Source of the DNA: Yponomeuta sedellus
Taxonomy: Eukaryota; Arthropoda; Insecta; Lepidoptera; Yponomeutidae
Length of the DNA: 64,000 bases
Assembly: GCA_934045075.1 (NCBI GenBank)
Contig: OW203722.1
Coordinates: 10,381,396-10,445,395, forward strand
Direction of reading: 5' to 3'
In this document: in pieces, positions 31,454 to 44,900 of the stretch
Numbering within the stretch: position 1 is the first letter of the stretch
Layout of the letters: each line of letters begins with the position of its first letter
The notes under the pieces: generated by a model
The model's database searches: none
Told to the model about the DNA's origin: nothing
What the model saw: only the letters and a program-made list of their open reading frames with translations
Position numbers and translations under genes: made by a program

Positions 31454-32381
31454 CTAATATTAAAAATACTCAACTTTTTAATTTCGCTAAAAGACTATAA
31501 GGATACGGAGCTCGGCCAAACAATAATACGTCATCGGTTGAAGGGGGAATAAAGCGTATATTCATAAATATTTTTACAGATTCATTGACACAAGACTAGA
31601 AAAATTAACAAACCAATATTTTACTTAATACATACACACATATTGATTAACAAATCTAGACTTCATAAATATCCAATTGATAATAATATTACAAAATAAG
31701 GGCTCAACATAAGACTCAGTTTTGGCCACAACAATCGATCTATAAATTTCAGGCGGAGATTATATTTACAAACATTGTCCGCTCCGATAAATAATATTTA
31801 TCTTTACCGATTAACAAACAACATTATCGAACGAATTGCACCACACTTTCAAATATCATCTTTCTGTAACAACTGCTTCTGTAACGGAGTTATTTTAATA
31901 AATCTTACTTTAGCCTACTATTTATAAAATATGCAAGCCATGTTTTATTAATACGTTAAACTAACTTACGATGTAATTGAACGGTCATGCGGCACGTGAA
32001 TGCTGTTCACTGTAATTAGATGGGTCAAAGTCTATGAAACCGCTACTATTCCAGCTATCATGCCTCGTTTTCAGTCTGGAAATTGTTTAGTAAACTTTTG
32101 AAATGTTAATACGCGCACAACCAATCAATTTTTAAAAGTAAACCCTAACATTTTAATACGAAACTGAACAGCTTTTATTAATTAACACTTTTGCCAAAAA
32201 CATTTAGGTACTTTACTAAATTTACATTCATAAAAGAATGTTTTTTAGAATCACGTGTTGTCTCTTTCATTTGAATATAAAAATACCCTAAAATAGCCAC
32301 TGAGTTAATGTAATCATCACTCAGTCCTTAATTTATCGTCACTAAAATAAAATATATTCCAAGACAAAATATTAACGGCCT

Positions 32382-32524
32382 AACTTAAAAACACGATTCC
32401 TCTAACACACTCCTTAGAGTCGGTTTATTTAATCTGTGGTTACGTTTTTTTATTGCAAAATCTCCACCACAGACTATTTTGATCAGCATTTTTGGAGCGT
32501 TTTGAAGAATTGTGTTTTTATAAA
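32382..32524. mobile_element. MITE, TTTATAAAAACAC family
   Basis: TTAAAAACACGATTCCTCTA at the left and AAGAATTGTGTTTTTATAA at the right form the terminal repeat. The interior shares AATCTGTGGTTACGTTTTTT with 20516-20653, which lies in the opposite orientation. Confidence 0.8.
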
Positions 32525-32914
32525 TATATAGGTAAGCCTGTAAGTTTACAAAATATGCATGATCCATCTCATCATACTGGCGGAGACGTGCGTTTCGCAA
32601 ACGATAACTCTTACCAAAAATATGTACAAAGCGATAACCTTGTATGATAAAACGTTTTGTTTAATATTTCACAAAAATATTACTTTTTGATTTGATTTAC
32701 CTACAAATGTTTGTCACTCACTACCAGTTTTTCATTTTGAACTCAAGCTTGCTGAAAAGTCTGCGTGACAATTCAATTTATAAATAACATACAAATAACA
32801 AATTGATCACTATCATAGGTCTATAAACTTACTTTAAGCACAGTTCATAACACTTGAAAGTTGTTATTCACTTACGTAAATGTCATTATTCACACGCCCG
32901 CGGGCTTAGGCGCA

Positions 32915-35900
32915 CTATGAGATGACAGTGGCGAAAGGGTGCTCTATATGTCCGTACTGAATCGCTAGCAGCGTATCTCTGATCCGCCGGTAAATGGGCT
33001 GCTGTTGTTTCATGGTAGGGATGTATACATCCTCGCCGAGGAACCCGATCCGACTTATCGGACTGATTCCTACTGCCGTACCCGCTCCGAACATTTCTAG
33101 TAACTGAAACAAGTTCACTCGTTAGCATCTTCGCTTTGGCTACATAAGGAATTAAAGATGCCGAGTTTGTTGCAGCCTTGACATAGTTCTCTCACTCCAA
33201 CAGAGCAATAAAAAAAGCATCTGGCTTAGCGAGTTAAAGTGAATGTTATTGATAAACAAACCAAAAGGAACAATTATATTATCTTTATCAAATATGTAAC
33301 TTCCTTCATTTATATTTTCTTGTAAGTAAGATTATTATCAAAATCCCCGGTAAATAAATATAAACTTCCCGTTGAGATAAAAACGGCGCTTCAGAACTAC
33401 GAAAGGATGCATGACTCAATGAAAACAAGATATTTCGCATTGACGATATTTAATTTGAATGTTTCATCAGAAACCTTGCGCAGACTCTACCTTATTCAAA
33501 CCGCTACTGAGCTTCTGAAAAGAGATAGCCTCGCTCGCAACAAAATACTTAGCGCATATTTTTATGCTATCTCAGTATGAAAATATCTAGGATGTAATAT
33601 TAGCGGCAATTGAATTTCGCACCTTAACTTTACCGACAATATACTCCTCGATTCCGCTATTATAACTGTAGCGGATTCGATGGAGGAACTCAGTGGGTTA
33701 TTTATTACGCAACCTTAAAACTGTCTCCCCCGATGCATGGATCAGGACAAGACCAAAATCATCCTCAGCTATATAGATCCGGTCTGCGTCTGTTACTGTT
33801 CTACTGGGCAGAGGTAAATTAGAGAAAGGCGCCCACGAGAAGAATCCAACTGGGTTGGGTAGCGTTCGGAAAACTTCGCCCGTTTTTCTTCTTGGACCTT
33901 GTACGGAATCATAAGACAAGAGTCTTCAACCATTGCGTCCAGCCAGTTATGATCTACGGGACCGAATATTGGAAACGACTAACAGTGTGACTGGTTCATC
34001 GATTCAAAGTCGCAAGTCTTTCAGATGGATCATATAAATAATGAAACAATTCGTCAAATAATTAAGGTGATTTACCTATGTATATATCCCCTTCCTCTTC
34101 AACTTGCTAATATTATAGGCTATCCTATAATATTAGCAAGTTGAAGAGGAAGGGGACTGGTCACAATATCGAAGAACTAATAGATGATGAAGTAAAAGAT
34201 GTAGGTACTGTAGAGACTACGAACTGGTAAATTAAGCGAAGGCTGCCCACCATCTCGCTGGACCTATGTTTTAATGCAGGATGATGGAGTGGCTCGAGAA
34301 GGATAGTCGAGGACACAAAGAGTAGCGTGTCGTGGGGTAGGCTTATGAACGAATACGGTCCGGTACCAAGTTTGACTTGTAACGTTCATTAAGCCGCAGT
34401 ATCTGCGCTACTTTGAATAAAACCTTTTCATTTCATTGATTGATGGAAATATCTGATTACTAACCCTTCCCTCTTTGTTGAGCTGCATGACGTAGTCCAT
34501 TGTAATCACTTCTTCTTTGACCGTTAGCTCCTCCCACTGACTGGACAGCTCCAGAATCGAGCGACGCGTCACTCCAGGCAGGATTAGGCCATTCAGCGGC
34601 GGCGTAGACAGTTGCTTGTCTGTAATTACGCAAACAGAAATCTGTAATTTTAATACACTTACGGTTTAGGTCGATATTCCTTCACCGGATTCACATAAAT
34701 AGGGCTATCGTATTTGATAAAGTAAACTGGTATGTTGGGAAGGAAAGGCAAAGACCGTCATCGGTTCAATCTATCACGCGTTACTATTTCTATCAAAGAA
34801 CAATGAAAAGCTGCTATTTGAAATGCTGATGTAACATTATAAATTAAAATGTCAGGGTTTCAATAGTGTCAGTTCGCGCTCGTCTGGACATTATCGTGCA
34901 CGCGAGTGACCCCTACACCGTCGTCAGATATTGGACAAGTATTTACCGGTCAGGGGGTCAAAGCGACAATATCGGGCCAGATAAATCGTATATCCGTATG
35001 CCGATATGCACGTCCCTAATTAAACGAAATTAATGCGTGCTCCATTCCATAACTGACTGTAGTCACTCTGTTCGCGCATGCTGATGTTGTTATTTACTTT
35101 GCAGGAGATTTTCGTTGTAATTTATGCGTGAACCATAGCAATTGTTAAAATAGAGGTTACACACGTAACGGGTTATCAGGTCACGTCACTACTGATAGCT
35201 AGAGTAGGCAAGTATAATAACTAACCTCCATGTTCATTGATGTAAACCATGAATATGTTCATTGCCCCAACTTCCGTAAGCTCGTGATTAGGTCCAAATA
35301 GCCATAGTACTTGGTGGTATCCCATTTTCGCGGCTCGCGCGGTCACCTCTGTAATAAAACGATATTTTACATTGTTTTTTATGTCTTAAATAATTTCTAG
35401 CATTGTACTATTGATTGAAGAAAGTCATTCTAATGTGACTGCATGGTAGTGGGGGTCCTTTCTTATACGCTTTTAAATTGTTTGAATAGTATTTTATTAG
35501 ATAGATGACGCACAGTTGAATTGCGCCCGGTAACACTTTATTATTGGCTGCTCGTGAAACTGATAATATAATTCACTTTAAATCCTGATCGATACGATTT
35601 TAATTTTATTATCTAACGCTTAAAGGTAAGATTAAAGCCCAACTGTGATAATCAAGAAATGATATTATTTGCACTGATCACGCGAACAAATTTACTATGT
35701 ACATAGTCTAGAAGATATTCTAACAAGTTATCAACAACGTAGTGAGAGCAGAGCTTGCAGAAGAGATAAGAGTCTTAAATAGATATGTATTTAAGAAGTT
35801 GTGCACAAATAAATAAATAAGAGCGTCCATAGCGCTCTGCGTCCTATATACGATTCAAAGCTTACCTATTGTAGGTCCATAATTGGATCCGACTTTCCTA

Positions 35901-38900
35901 TTGCCAACTCCGCCCGGGAAGGCCCGCACGACGTTAGGGTCGGCGTACATTGAGACGGCGCCGTCGCTGTCCGCCTTGTAGTACACGCTCACTGGGCTCA
36001 GGATGATGAAGAGCAGCGCAGACTCTGGAGCCATAACGCCGAAAGTTGGCTGTTGGAGGAAAACGGTCGGTTCAAATGTGAACGTAAAGTCTACATATCG
36101 CATGAATCAAAACCAATCTTTCAAATGTTACAAATAATAAGTAAGAAAAAATCGTGATTTTGAAAGGAGTTACTTAGACAGATAAATCATTTATTTTCTC
36201 CTATTTTCTTCTAATTATATTTAATTTATTTTTTTTAAAGTCAAATTCTTTTTAAGTTTTATAAGTCAAGAATAAGACTTGTTTTGTTATGTTTATCACA
36301 TGTTTAATAACTAGACCTAATTATGAATGTTGTGTGAGCCTTTAATTGGCAACCTTATAAGGCTGAAACTGTTATACCCTAATTAAGCTTAAGTGTTTTA
36401 TAAGAGGGCCGTTGGCTTACCTATTAAATAAATAATAAGACACGCACACATGTATACAAAGTGACCCTATAGGAATCTAGTTACACATTAACTTGTTTTT
36501 ATCATGTAGTGGGCTCGTTAGTACCTACTAACTACTTAATTAGTAATGTGCCAAACTGTACCGGATTATTAATTTAATCAGTAATTTACTTATTTGACGG
36601 CAACACCTTTAGAATAATCTTGTTTTTTGTAGCAAAACAAATGCATGCGGTATTATCTGTGGTCATTTACTTTGATTGTGTACGATGTACGATAGATCGA
36701 TAACCTCAACATAGTGTTGTTACTGGAAAAAAAAGTAATACACGCGTCGAATTGATAACCGCCTTTTTTGAAGTTGGTTAAAAAATACAATAAATGTTAA
36801 GATAAGACTACATAGGTAAGGTTTTCTTTTATGGTATATTTTAAAGAGATGTTCTTCATACGCAGGGTTGCAACCTGTCCGGGTTTAATTAATCCGTAGT
36901 CTCCGGGTTTGAGTGGTGGATGTCGGGGCTCCGGGTTAACATAATAACTGTGGAGGTGAGCGGCCTTGGAAGAATATTAGATAAGTGTTGTTACATTAAT
37001 ATTTTTATGTCAAATCGAACTGAATTACCTACGTATTTTATTTATTTTTGCATTTTGAGCTAGTCGTCCGGTATTGACAACTGTTGCCAGGTGGAACTGA
37101 GCATGCCTATGAAATAAATAGGGCCTCTGCCACTCGAAACTAAAACTAAATGGTCTGAAAATGTTTACCACCTTAAGGTTGGTAATTGCATGCACAAATT
37201 TATGCCACATGGTCGATGATATGTGATTTGATTAGGCATAGAGCATAGATTAGGCATAGAGCATAGAAGAAGCAATAGAGATTCACCCAAGCGAGGTTGC
37301 CATGGTTTTACAATCAATTTCTATTATTTCAATCCTAGTATTTTTGATAAATGTCATTGTAAAAAATTCAATAAACTATGTCAACTTTTAATATGGAAAA
37401 GAGTTTCATCATCAAAACGTCGTGGACACTCTTTTTTTAGAATCGATGCTACAACTATTAAAAAGTAATACGTACCTAGATATAGCTTTTTAGACTTTAC
37501 TGCACACAGTGTGCTAAAGAATCTAATTTGAAAACTGATAAACATTTTTAGACCGCAACCATATGTAGGAGCATCGGGTTATACACCAAACAGTCAAGGT
37601 TCTTGCAAACAGTGCAATGTTACATTCACAAAAATGTAATTTCTTTTCACGAGATAATATAAAGGTAACCAACGCCGATTGATTCACGTTCCGATAAACG
37701 CCATTATCGTCCTATTGACTAGTGCCAACTTGCTTTTTTCACTAATTATATCCAGGTGGCGCTATCGCCCGATAAAAACGTTTGTGGTCGCGCGTTCGCC
37801 GTGTCCCGAGGCCTAAATGTGACCGAATAATGTTGAAGCGATTACACTGATGCAATCAATCAGCACTATGGTATGGTATCATTCTGTGTTTAAAATTTCA
37901 TTCCGAGGGAAAGATGCGGAATAAACGAAAACTTTTTTCCGCATCTTTTTATAAAATTACACAAAATAAATAAACTTATCCGTCTAATCTCGAATTGAAC
38001 GTACATTTGGTTTATAACTGCTAATCAGGGTTTTCAAGAATTTACTTCGAATAGATTTGGCTAAACAGTTAATGACTAAATGACCTTGTTTAATATTAGA
38101 CTATTTTTATTAGGCTACAGAAAAAAAATCTCTTAATCACAAACTAAAGTACTTACATACGATATCGTAGTACGCATTTTTTTCGAATTCTTATCATAAT
38201 CATACGATTTGTATCATATTAAGACTGGATTTATCCTTCCGCTATGCTGCAAAAGTATTTGTTTGGCAGGTACTGGCAATGGACAACATACTTAATAATT
38301 ATAATAAAACACGCATTTACAACAGATTTTTTTTCAACAAAACAAAATTGTTTTACATTTTAAAGTTGAACTTTAAAGTCATGTAGTCATATAAATATTT
38401 TTTTTCTTTCTGGTAATTCTTGATAATAACTGCGGTAAACATACTAGAGTGCAATGATTTCTGAATTTCAAAACCAATTGCATTCTGGAATATCAAAACA
38501 AAACATGTAACTTTACATGTTTTGTTCGGATACTCCAGAATGCATTGTGGATAAAAAACATTTACCACATTACGATTTAGATCATGCTTCAAATGGAAAC
38601 GTAACTTAGGTAATTCTAGTAATGTTCCTTCATTAAGCACAGATTGTTATGTTATTTCTTACGAAATGTCCTGAGAAATGTGTATGTACAATAAATTATA
38701 GTTATAGTATTTTCTAAGGTTAACACGAGTACTAGACATAATTAAAACTGTTTTAATACGGATTTCACTCGTTTTTTACAATTTTTCGACGTTTCGGCAC
38801 TTTTACAGGTGCCGTGGTCTCGGATGACTGAGGTGGTAGGCGTCTTTTTGAAAGCATTAACTGGTAGTTTACTACCCTCGGCAAAAATTACAAAAGTTAA

Positions 38901-41900
38901 TTATGAAGTTACGTTCCAAAATAGGTAAATCAATTATTTTATATAAAGTCAACAATATTGATTATTAGGAGTTGAAGTTAAAAATTAAATTTATAAACAA
39001 ATTATTTTACATGAACAAAAAATATTGATTATTAATTGAAATTAAAATTAACTCTACAGTCACACTTTTAGCAAGGGGGTCTCATGCACTTAAGCACTGG
39101 TTCCCATGCTGCCGGTATATTCCAACCACGATCTCTAGATCCGCCGGAACCAGTGCTTAAGTGCATGAGACCCCCTTGCTAAGCACAGCTTCCGGTACCA
39201 CCTACTACCAAAGACGCGTACCACCTCAGTCATCCGAGACCACGGCACCTGTAAAAGTGCCGAAACGTCAGAAAATTGTAATAAATATAATAAACGAGTG
39301 AAATCCGTTTTAAAACATTTTAATTAAATTGTACTAAAATGTGTACACTGTGCCCTAGAATACAATTTATTTTAGTTTGAGGTCCAGAGATACTTTTGAT
39401 CGCCCTGGGTACAGGGGCCAACCACGTCTACGATAACAGATTTAACAGATACAGATGTAACACTCCCAACAAATCTGTTGTTGCAGCGTTGACGCTGAGC
39501 ATATTGTTTGATGTTTTTTCAACTGGCAATTTTATTCCGAACCGCAGACTCCGTTTCCTAGGTCATTTCACTAGTCCAATGATAAATAGGTATAATATAC
39601 GTAGATGGCGATGTATGATCCAATTATAATGACATGCAAAAAATATCGCTGACTTTAGATATTGATAATTGATTTTGAATAACACATTTTAGATTCCGAT
39701 AAATCAGCTGTAGGTATTGTACGTTTAATTTTAATGTCATAAAGTGTATATTAATAGGACTTACCTCAGTTCCTATCAACGTAGGTCGAATGTAGACAGT
39801 AGACGACTCCGAATGCGGTACCCACTCCTGGTCTATCTGTATTAGTCGGCGCATGCATTTAATGAGCTCATCGCCGTCGAACATTGGCAGGCCGGACCGT
39901 TGAGCTGATAAGTTCATACGTTCCATGTTCAAGTGAGGACGGAACAATCGGATCTTGTCGTCTACTCCCCGGTACGCTTTCATGCCTTCGAATAACTGGA
40001 ATAGAGAATTAGGAATAAGCCTAGGTGTCAAGCATTTTGTAAAATCAAAAATAGGTGTTAGTTTCTATAACTCTTGATAGCTTAATTTCGCCCCATCAAA
40101 GTCAACAATAGTCATCATGAGGTAAGCATTAGAAAAACACTCTTTCCTCGGTCATCAAACTTGAGCATGCGGTTACAAAATAGCAACTTTGCACTTTTCG
40201 TTTAACTATTGTTGCACACGACATATTTTCGAAAAAATACTCTACTTCTGACGAAAATAACAGTAAGTCATTGATTTAAGTGATGTGATCATGAAGTTAT
40301 TCTTATTTCACACATCTTGGTCTATAATAAACATTTTAAATGCAATTTGATTTCGATTATGAGGAGAGGTGTTCAACTACCTCAGCGCTTGAGATTGCCA
40401 ATCCGCGGTGGGCACGCGTTGTAATTAAGCCCATAATCTCTCTCTGAAAAAGGCCCAAACCTTGCTGTGCAGTGGGACGTTTATGGGCTACATAAAAAAA
40501 GTTGCCTAGGACATAATTATATTATTACCCTTGAATAGCTAGGCCCAAGCTTACGTAATAGTTCATTGAATGTTCTTGAAGGAAAAATAGGAGAAATTCA
40601 TATCCATCAAATAACAAGCCTGATAAGTGGAATGCCTCTGTTTACATTACTTAATTATAATAACTCAAGTGATAACACGCATGCGTAACCAAGCGCCGAC
40701 AGATTGGATCAACAAAACATTATTGTTCATGAATAATTTAACTTTTAACTCAAATCTTAACATTCAGAACTTAATACCCGCTTGTCTTATAAATACCTGA
40801 ACCTGAAAGGTAATGAAAACTAATGCACGACCCGAAACCTACGCATACTAAAACAAAAATCATGACCTACTTATGCAACGAAATATTGATGGGAGATTAA
40901 TCAATTTTTTTGTCAATTCAATCAAATCAAAATATAAAAAAGTTAGCGCGCAATGGTCGCATAAGATTCAGTGTACTTATGGCACGGGAAGTAATTATAC
41001 ATCAGCGCAACGCTTGTTTATAACTGCGTCAAAATTACGAATTAGTTTTTAAAAGCTTTTATCGATAAAGGAAGAAATGTTCCCAAGGTACACGATGTGT
41101 TTCTGTCAATAATGCAATAAAGAAGTGCGGGTTTACACCTCAATAGCAATAAAGTCTATAATTTGACAGCTACGTTAAAATAAATGTGCATAATGATGCA
41201 GATACACGTGGATTTTGAGAAGGGCGTTATTAAAAAGAACACCCGATACATAAGTGAACTTATGTGAAATAAATAAATAACATCCACAGATTATATTCTT
41301 TTTGTTGCACTAACCCGTGCTGAGGACAATTTTTTAAAAACCTATTTAGAGGCTAAAAATTCCACCCATGCCGGGACTCTACCCGCGACCTCTCGCTAAC
41401 CGTGCGAGCGCTCTCCTAACTGAGCCTCTGGGCGAGTACCGGCATCAGCGAAATGTCGAACCTCTTTACATTATTCTCTGTATTATCCACAGAACACAAT
41501 GCCTTGTTCTGGTCCCTAACTAGGATACCCTGTGCTATGGTAACCGGACAAGGACATTCGAACCCTAGAACGCCGGCATGGCAGACGTGATTCCGCTATG
41601 CTAAAGAAGCAATGAAATATTATTTATCTATTATATTATCAATAATATTTATTGTCTATAAATATTTATTTATTATCTTACTTATAAAACTAGAATTCTA
41701 AAAAACCGGCGTAGTGCATGTAGGAGTCACGCACCAAGGGTTCCGTACCTTTATTTAGACTATTTAACAAAATTGGGTTACATTTAATTTAGACCCCCTT
41801 TAGCGCGAGCCCATTTCACACTTGAGCAATTTTTAATCATTTGTTATTTTACTAGTACTGCACTATAATCACACAAAGTCTGCATTGGTATTTCAATGAT

Positions 41901-44900
41901 GAAACAAAAGCAAGCTCCGTGGCTTGTTTTATAGAACTATAATACATGGTTTACTATGACAATTCGATGTACATTATGAAGTCTATTAACCCACAGATTA
42001 ACAAAAAGGCTACTACGCAATGTATCTCGAATTGTAAGAATAAACTACGAACTGTAATTTTAAGAAACTCAACTCTGTATATCTCTGTCAGTGTGTATGT
42101 CTATCTACGGCATGGCACAGCGACCACGAGTACCTACTAGAAAGCTAAATTTGGCGTAGACATGCCCATTAATGACGCTGATAAAACAGAAGGATAAAAT
42201 ATAAAAAAAATTAAGGATGCAATTTTTTTCTTGCCTTACATATTCGACATAGTGTCAGGTATCGTTGGATAATCGAATTAAATTTTCCCAACCAAAAATT
42301 GAGCATTAAAGCATAATTTTTGGTTGGTGTAGGGCTCCACCATCTTCTGGCTAAACTAATGTTTATAGAAACGAGTTAATATTCAGCCCAGTAATTAAAA
42401 ATTAACAGGAAAACTATGACGGCCAAGTAACGAATTTAAACTTTAACGAGTAACAGGCGACCAACTTATAAAATGAAAACTGCGTTCGAATTCCATCGAG
42501 ATTTACATAGATGAATTTGTTAGTTCCGTAAAGTAGAAACGTCATTTCAGGCGCAGATAATATGCACTTGGCCGGTTTTATTTCGTTTTATATTTTTTCT
42601 GCTATAATAACACATAACCTGCGATAATTTCAACTGGCTATATACCTATTATGGTTCAAGAGAGAAATCACTTTACAGGTCAGACAGACCGACAGTCACA
42701 CGTTCCGTAACCTTCGCCTACGTAACCCTAAAACTACTTATTCTTACAAGTAGTTTTAGGGTTCCGTACACTGCAAAATGCACCAAACACTATGCCGGAG
42801 GGTTGCAGATATTAAAACACTTTATAAATTAAACAACTTACTTGGATAGCGTAGTGCAGCGCCTTAGCCGCGGGATGTATGCTTAAGTTCTCCATAGGCA
42901 CTATCTCCGGCTTTTGCCAGCCGCCTAGTTGCTTCTGATAATTTATTTTGAGCATGTGGTCCGTGAAGTATTTGCCGAAGCCAAGGTCCTGTGCCTCAGG
43001 CTTTGGCTGAAGCTGGTAAGGTGCCGCTAGTTTCACTTGCAGGTCTTCATACTGTAATCGGAAATAAATCCATCAATCATTGCTCAAAATCTTCAACCAG
43101 TGACCAGAGACGCAAAAGTTGAAGAGGTACGACCGACCTTCTCCACTTTTGCGTCTCTGGTCTGAAACATTCTCAATTTGTTAATTACATGAATTTTAAG
43201 AATCTTTTAGAACTTAAAAGTACGGACATTTCGAATACAAAAAAAAACCTACCTAAAAACTTTATTTTCGTTAACCTAATCTACCTAAAAAGGTTATTTT
43301 CGTTTGCTTCCGAAATGTCCATAATTTAATTACATACACTTTAGTTTTTGTTAAACTTATTTTTACCCGACTGCAAAAAAGAAGGGAGGTTCTTAATTCG
43401 TCGGAATCTTTTTTTATATAAATAAAATTGCCAAGAATAGATGGCTAAATAGATCGATGGATTATTTAATTAATTTAAGTCACACATATAAAGGTAAATA
43501 GGTACTCGGGTATTTCTCCATAAAAAAATACGTTAAAACGTCCATAATTTGACAATCTAGACTTGTAATCATTTGTGAGAAGTAGCTCATTCTCCTACAA
43601 TAATTGAAAATATTAATAAGTCCGATTTAGACATAAGCAAAAAGGACAGAAAGAAATATAATGCAACAACGTAATCGATAATTTGGTTTATCAACGGATT
43701 ATCTAATACTTATTTAAGATCCATCAATCAAAGAAAGCTGTGACGAAACCAGACCTGGGCAAAGACGGAATAACCATCAAAACGATTTTACACTCACATA
43801 ATCCTGGTGAGATCTCAAAAATATAATAATGACATCCGTAACACCTACACAATATTACAATTATCAATTTCACTTCTTGTGTACCCAAAACTAGAATACA
43901 ATAAGTGTACCTACTTATCTATAATTACAAATACATATAAAAACCCACACTGAACCCCTTTGTTAAAATCAAAGCACAGAGCAACTATCTGTCAAAATCG
44001 AACCCACGATCCCTTAATGCCACATCAGATTGAATAGATTATAGTCATCATCATCCGGTACAGGGTTATGTTAGGTTTAACCTAGCCTACCAATTTTTTA
44101 TATTCTTTATTGCACTAATTACATGAGTAAATGTACAATGTATAGGTGACTATAGGGTCATTGGTCTTTCCACTGACCGTCCGGTTCTCGGCCGCCCCTC
44201 GGTTACTGGTCCACCGGTCATATTCCCGCCTATACGCCACGCAAGTACAGTCGCGTCACGACAACTTCAGAAGTTAAGGCAATGACGCGTTGAAAGGCTT
44301 TGGGTTGAAGGAAAATCATTGTATTTATTAGCAGGGTTATTGTGTCGATGCGCTCACGTGCAATGTGGCGTGGTCGATCGGCCGTCCACAAATCATGCAA
44401 TGCCTTGTTGATAAAGAAAGGACCATTTCTGAGCAAATACGCAATCGAGGCGCGACGCAAACATGATAAAGGTTCAATGAGATACATCTTAGGAGGTCAT
44501 GAAGTTTAACAAAAGTTCCATCGACTGACCTAGTTTAGGAGTTCTGACCGAAAATATTATAGATATGAAATGGCGACTTATTGTGTCAAGCCATTGTACG
44601 AATGGAGGTGTTTAACCCGTCTTTGTTACATTGTGTGCAATCCAGAGAAAGTTTTAAGACGTAATAGGATCATTACTAAAAACTTCTTATCTTAGAAACA
44701 ATGTTAATATGGAAAAGTAGATAAAACTATCTTAAAAACGTGCAGCTTTGAGTTGGGGGCGTTTCAGCAATAAATAAAAGATATCAAATAAGTACGTCAT
44801 TTTATCATGTTTCTTGAAAATATCATAATAAATAGTAATGATAATTACAGAAGTCTGTAAACAAAATAAAAGATATCAAGTGGCATCTGGGCTTTCCCCA

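Larger units (their letters stand above)
31219..32914. other. IFT88-BCAT convergent intergenic region
   Basis: Tail-to-tail spacer of about 1.7 kb. The first 230 bp should be IFT88 3'UTR, with an AATAAA at 31448-31453 as the best polyadenylation candidate. A TTTATAAAAACAC-family MITE is at 32382-32524. The remainder is AT-rich with nothing recognised. Confidence 0.6.
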
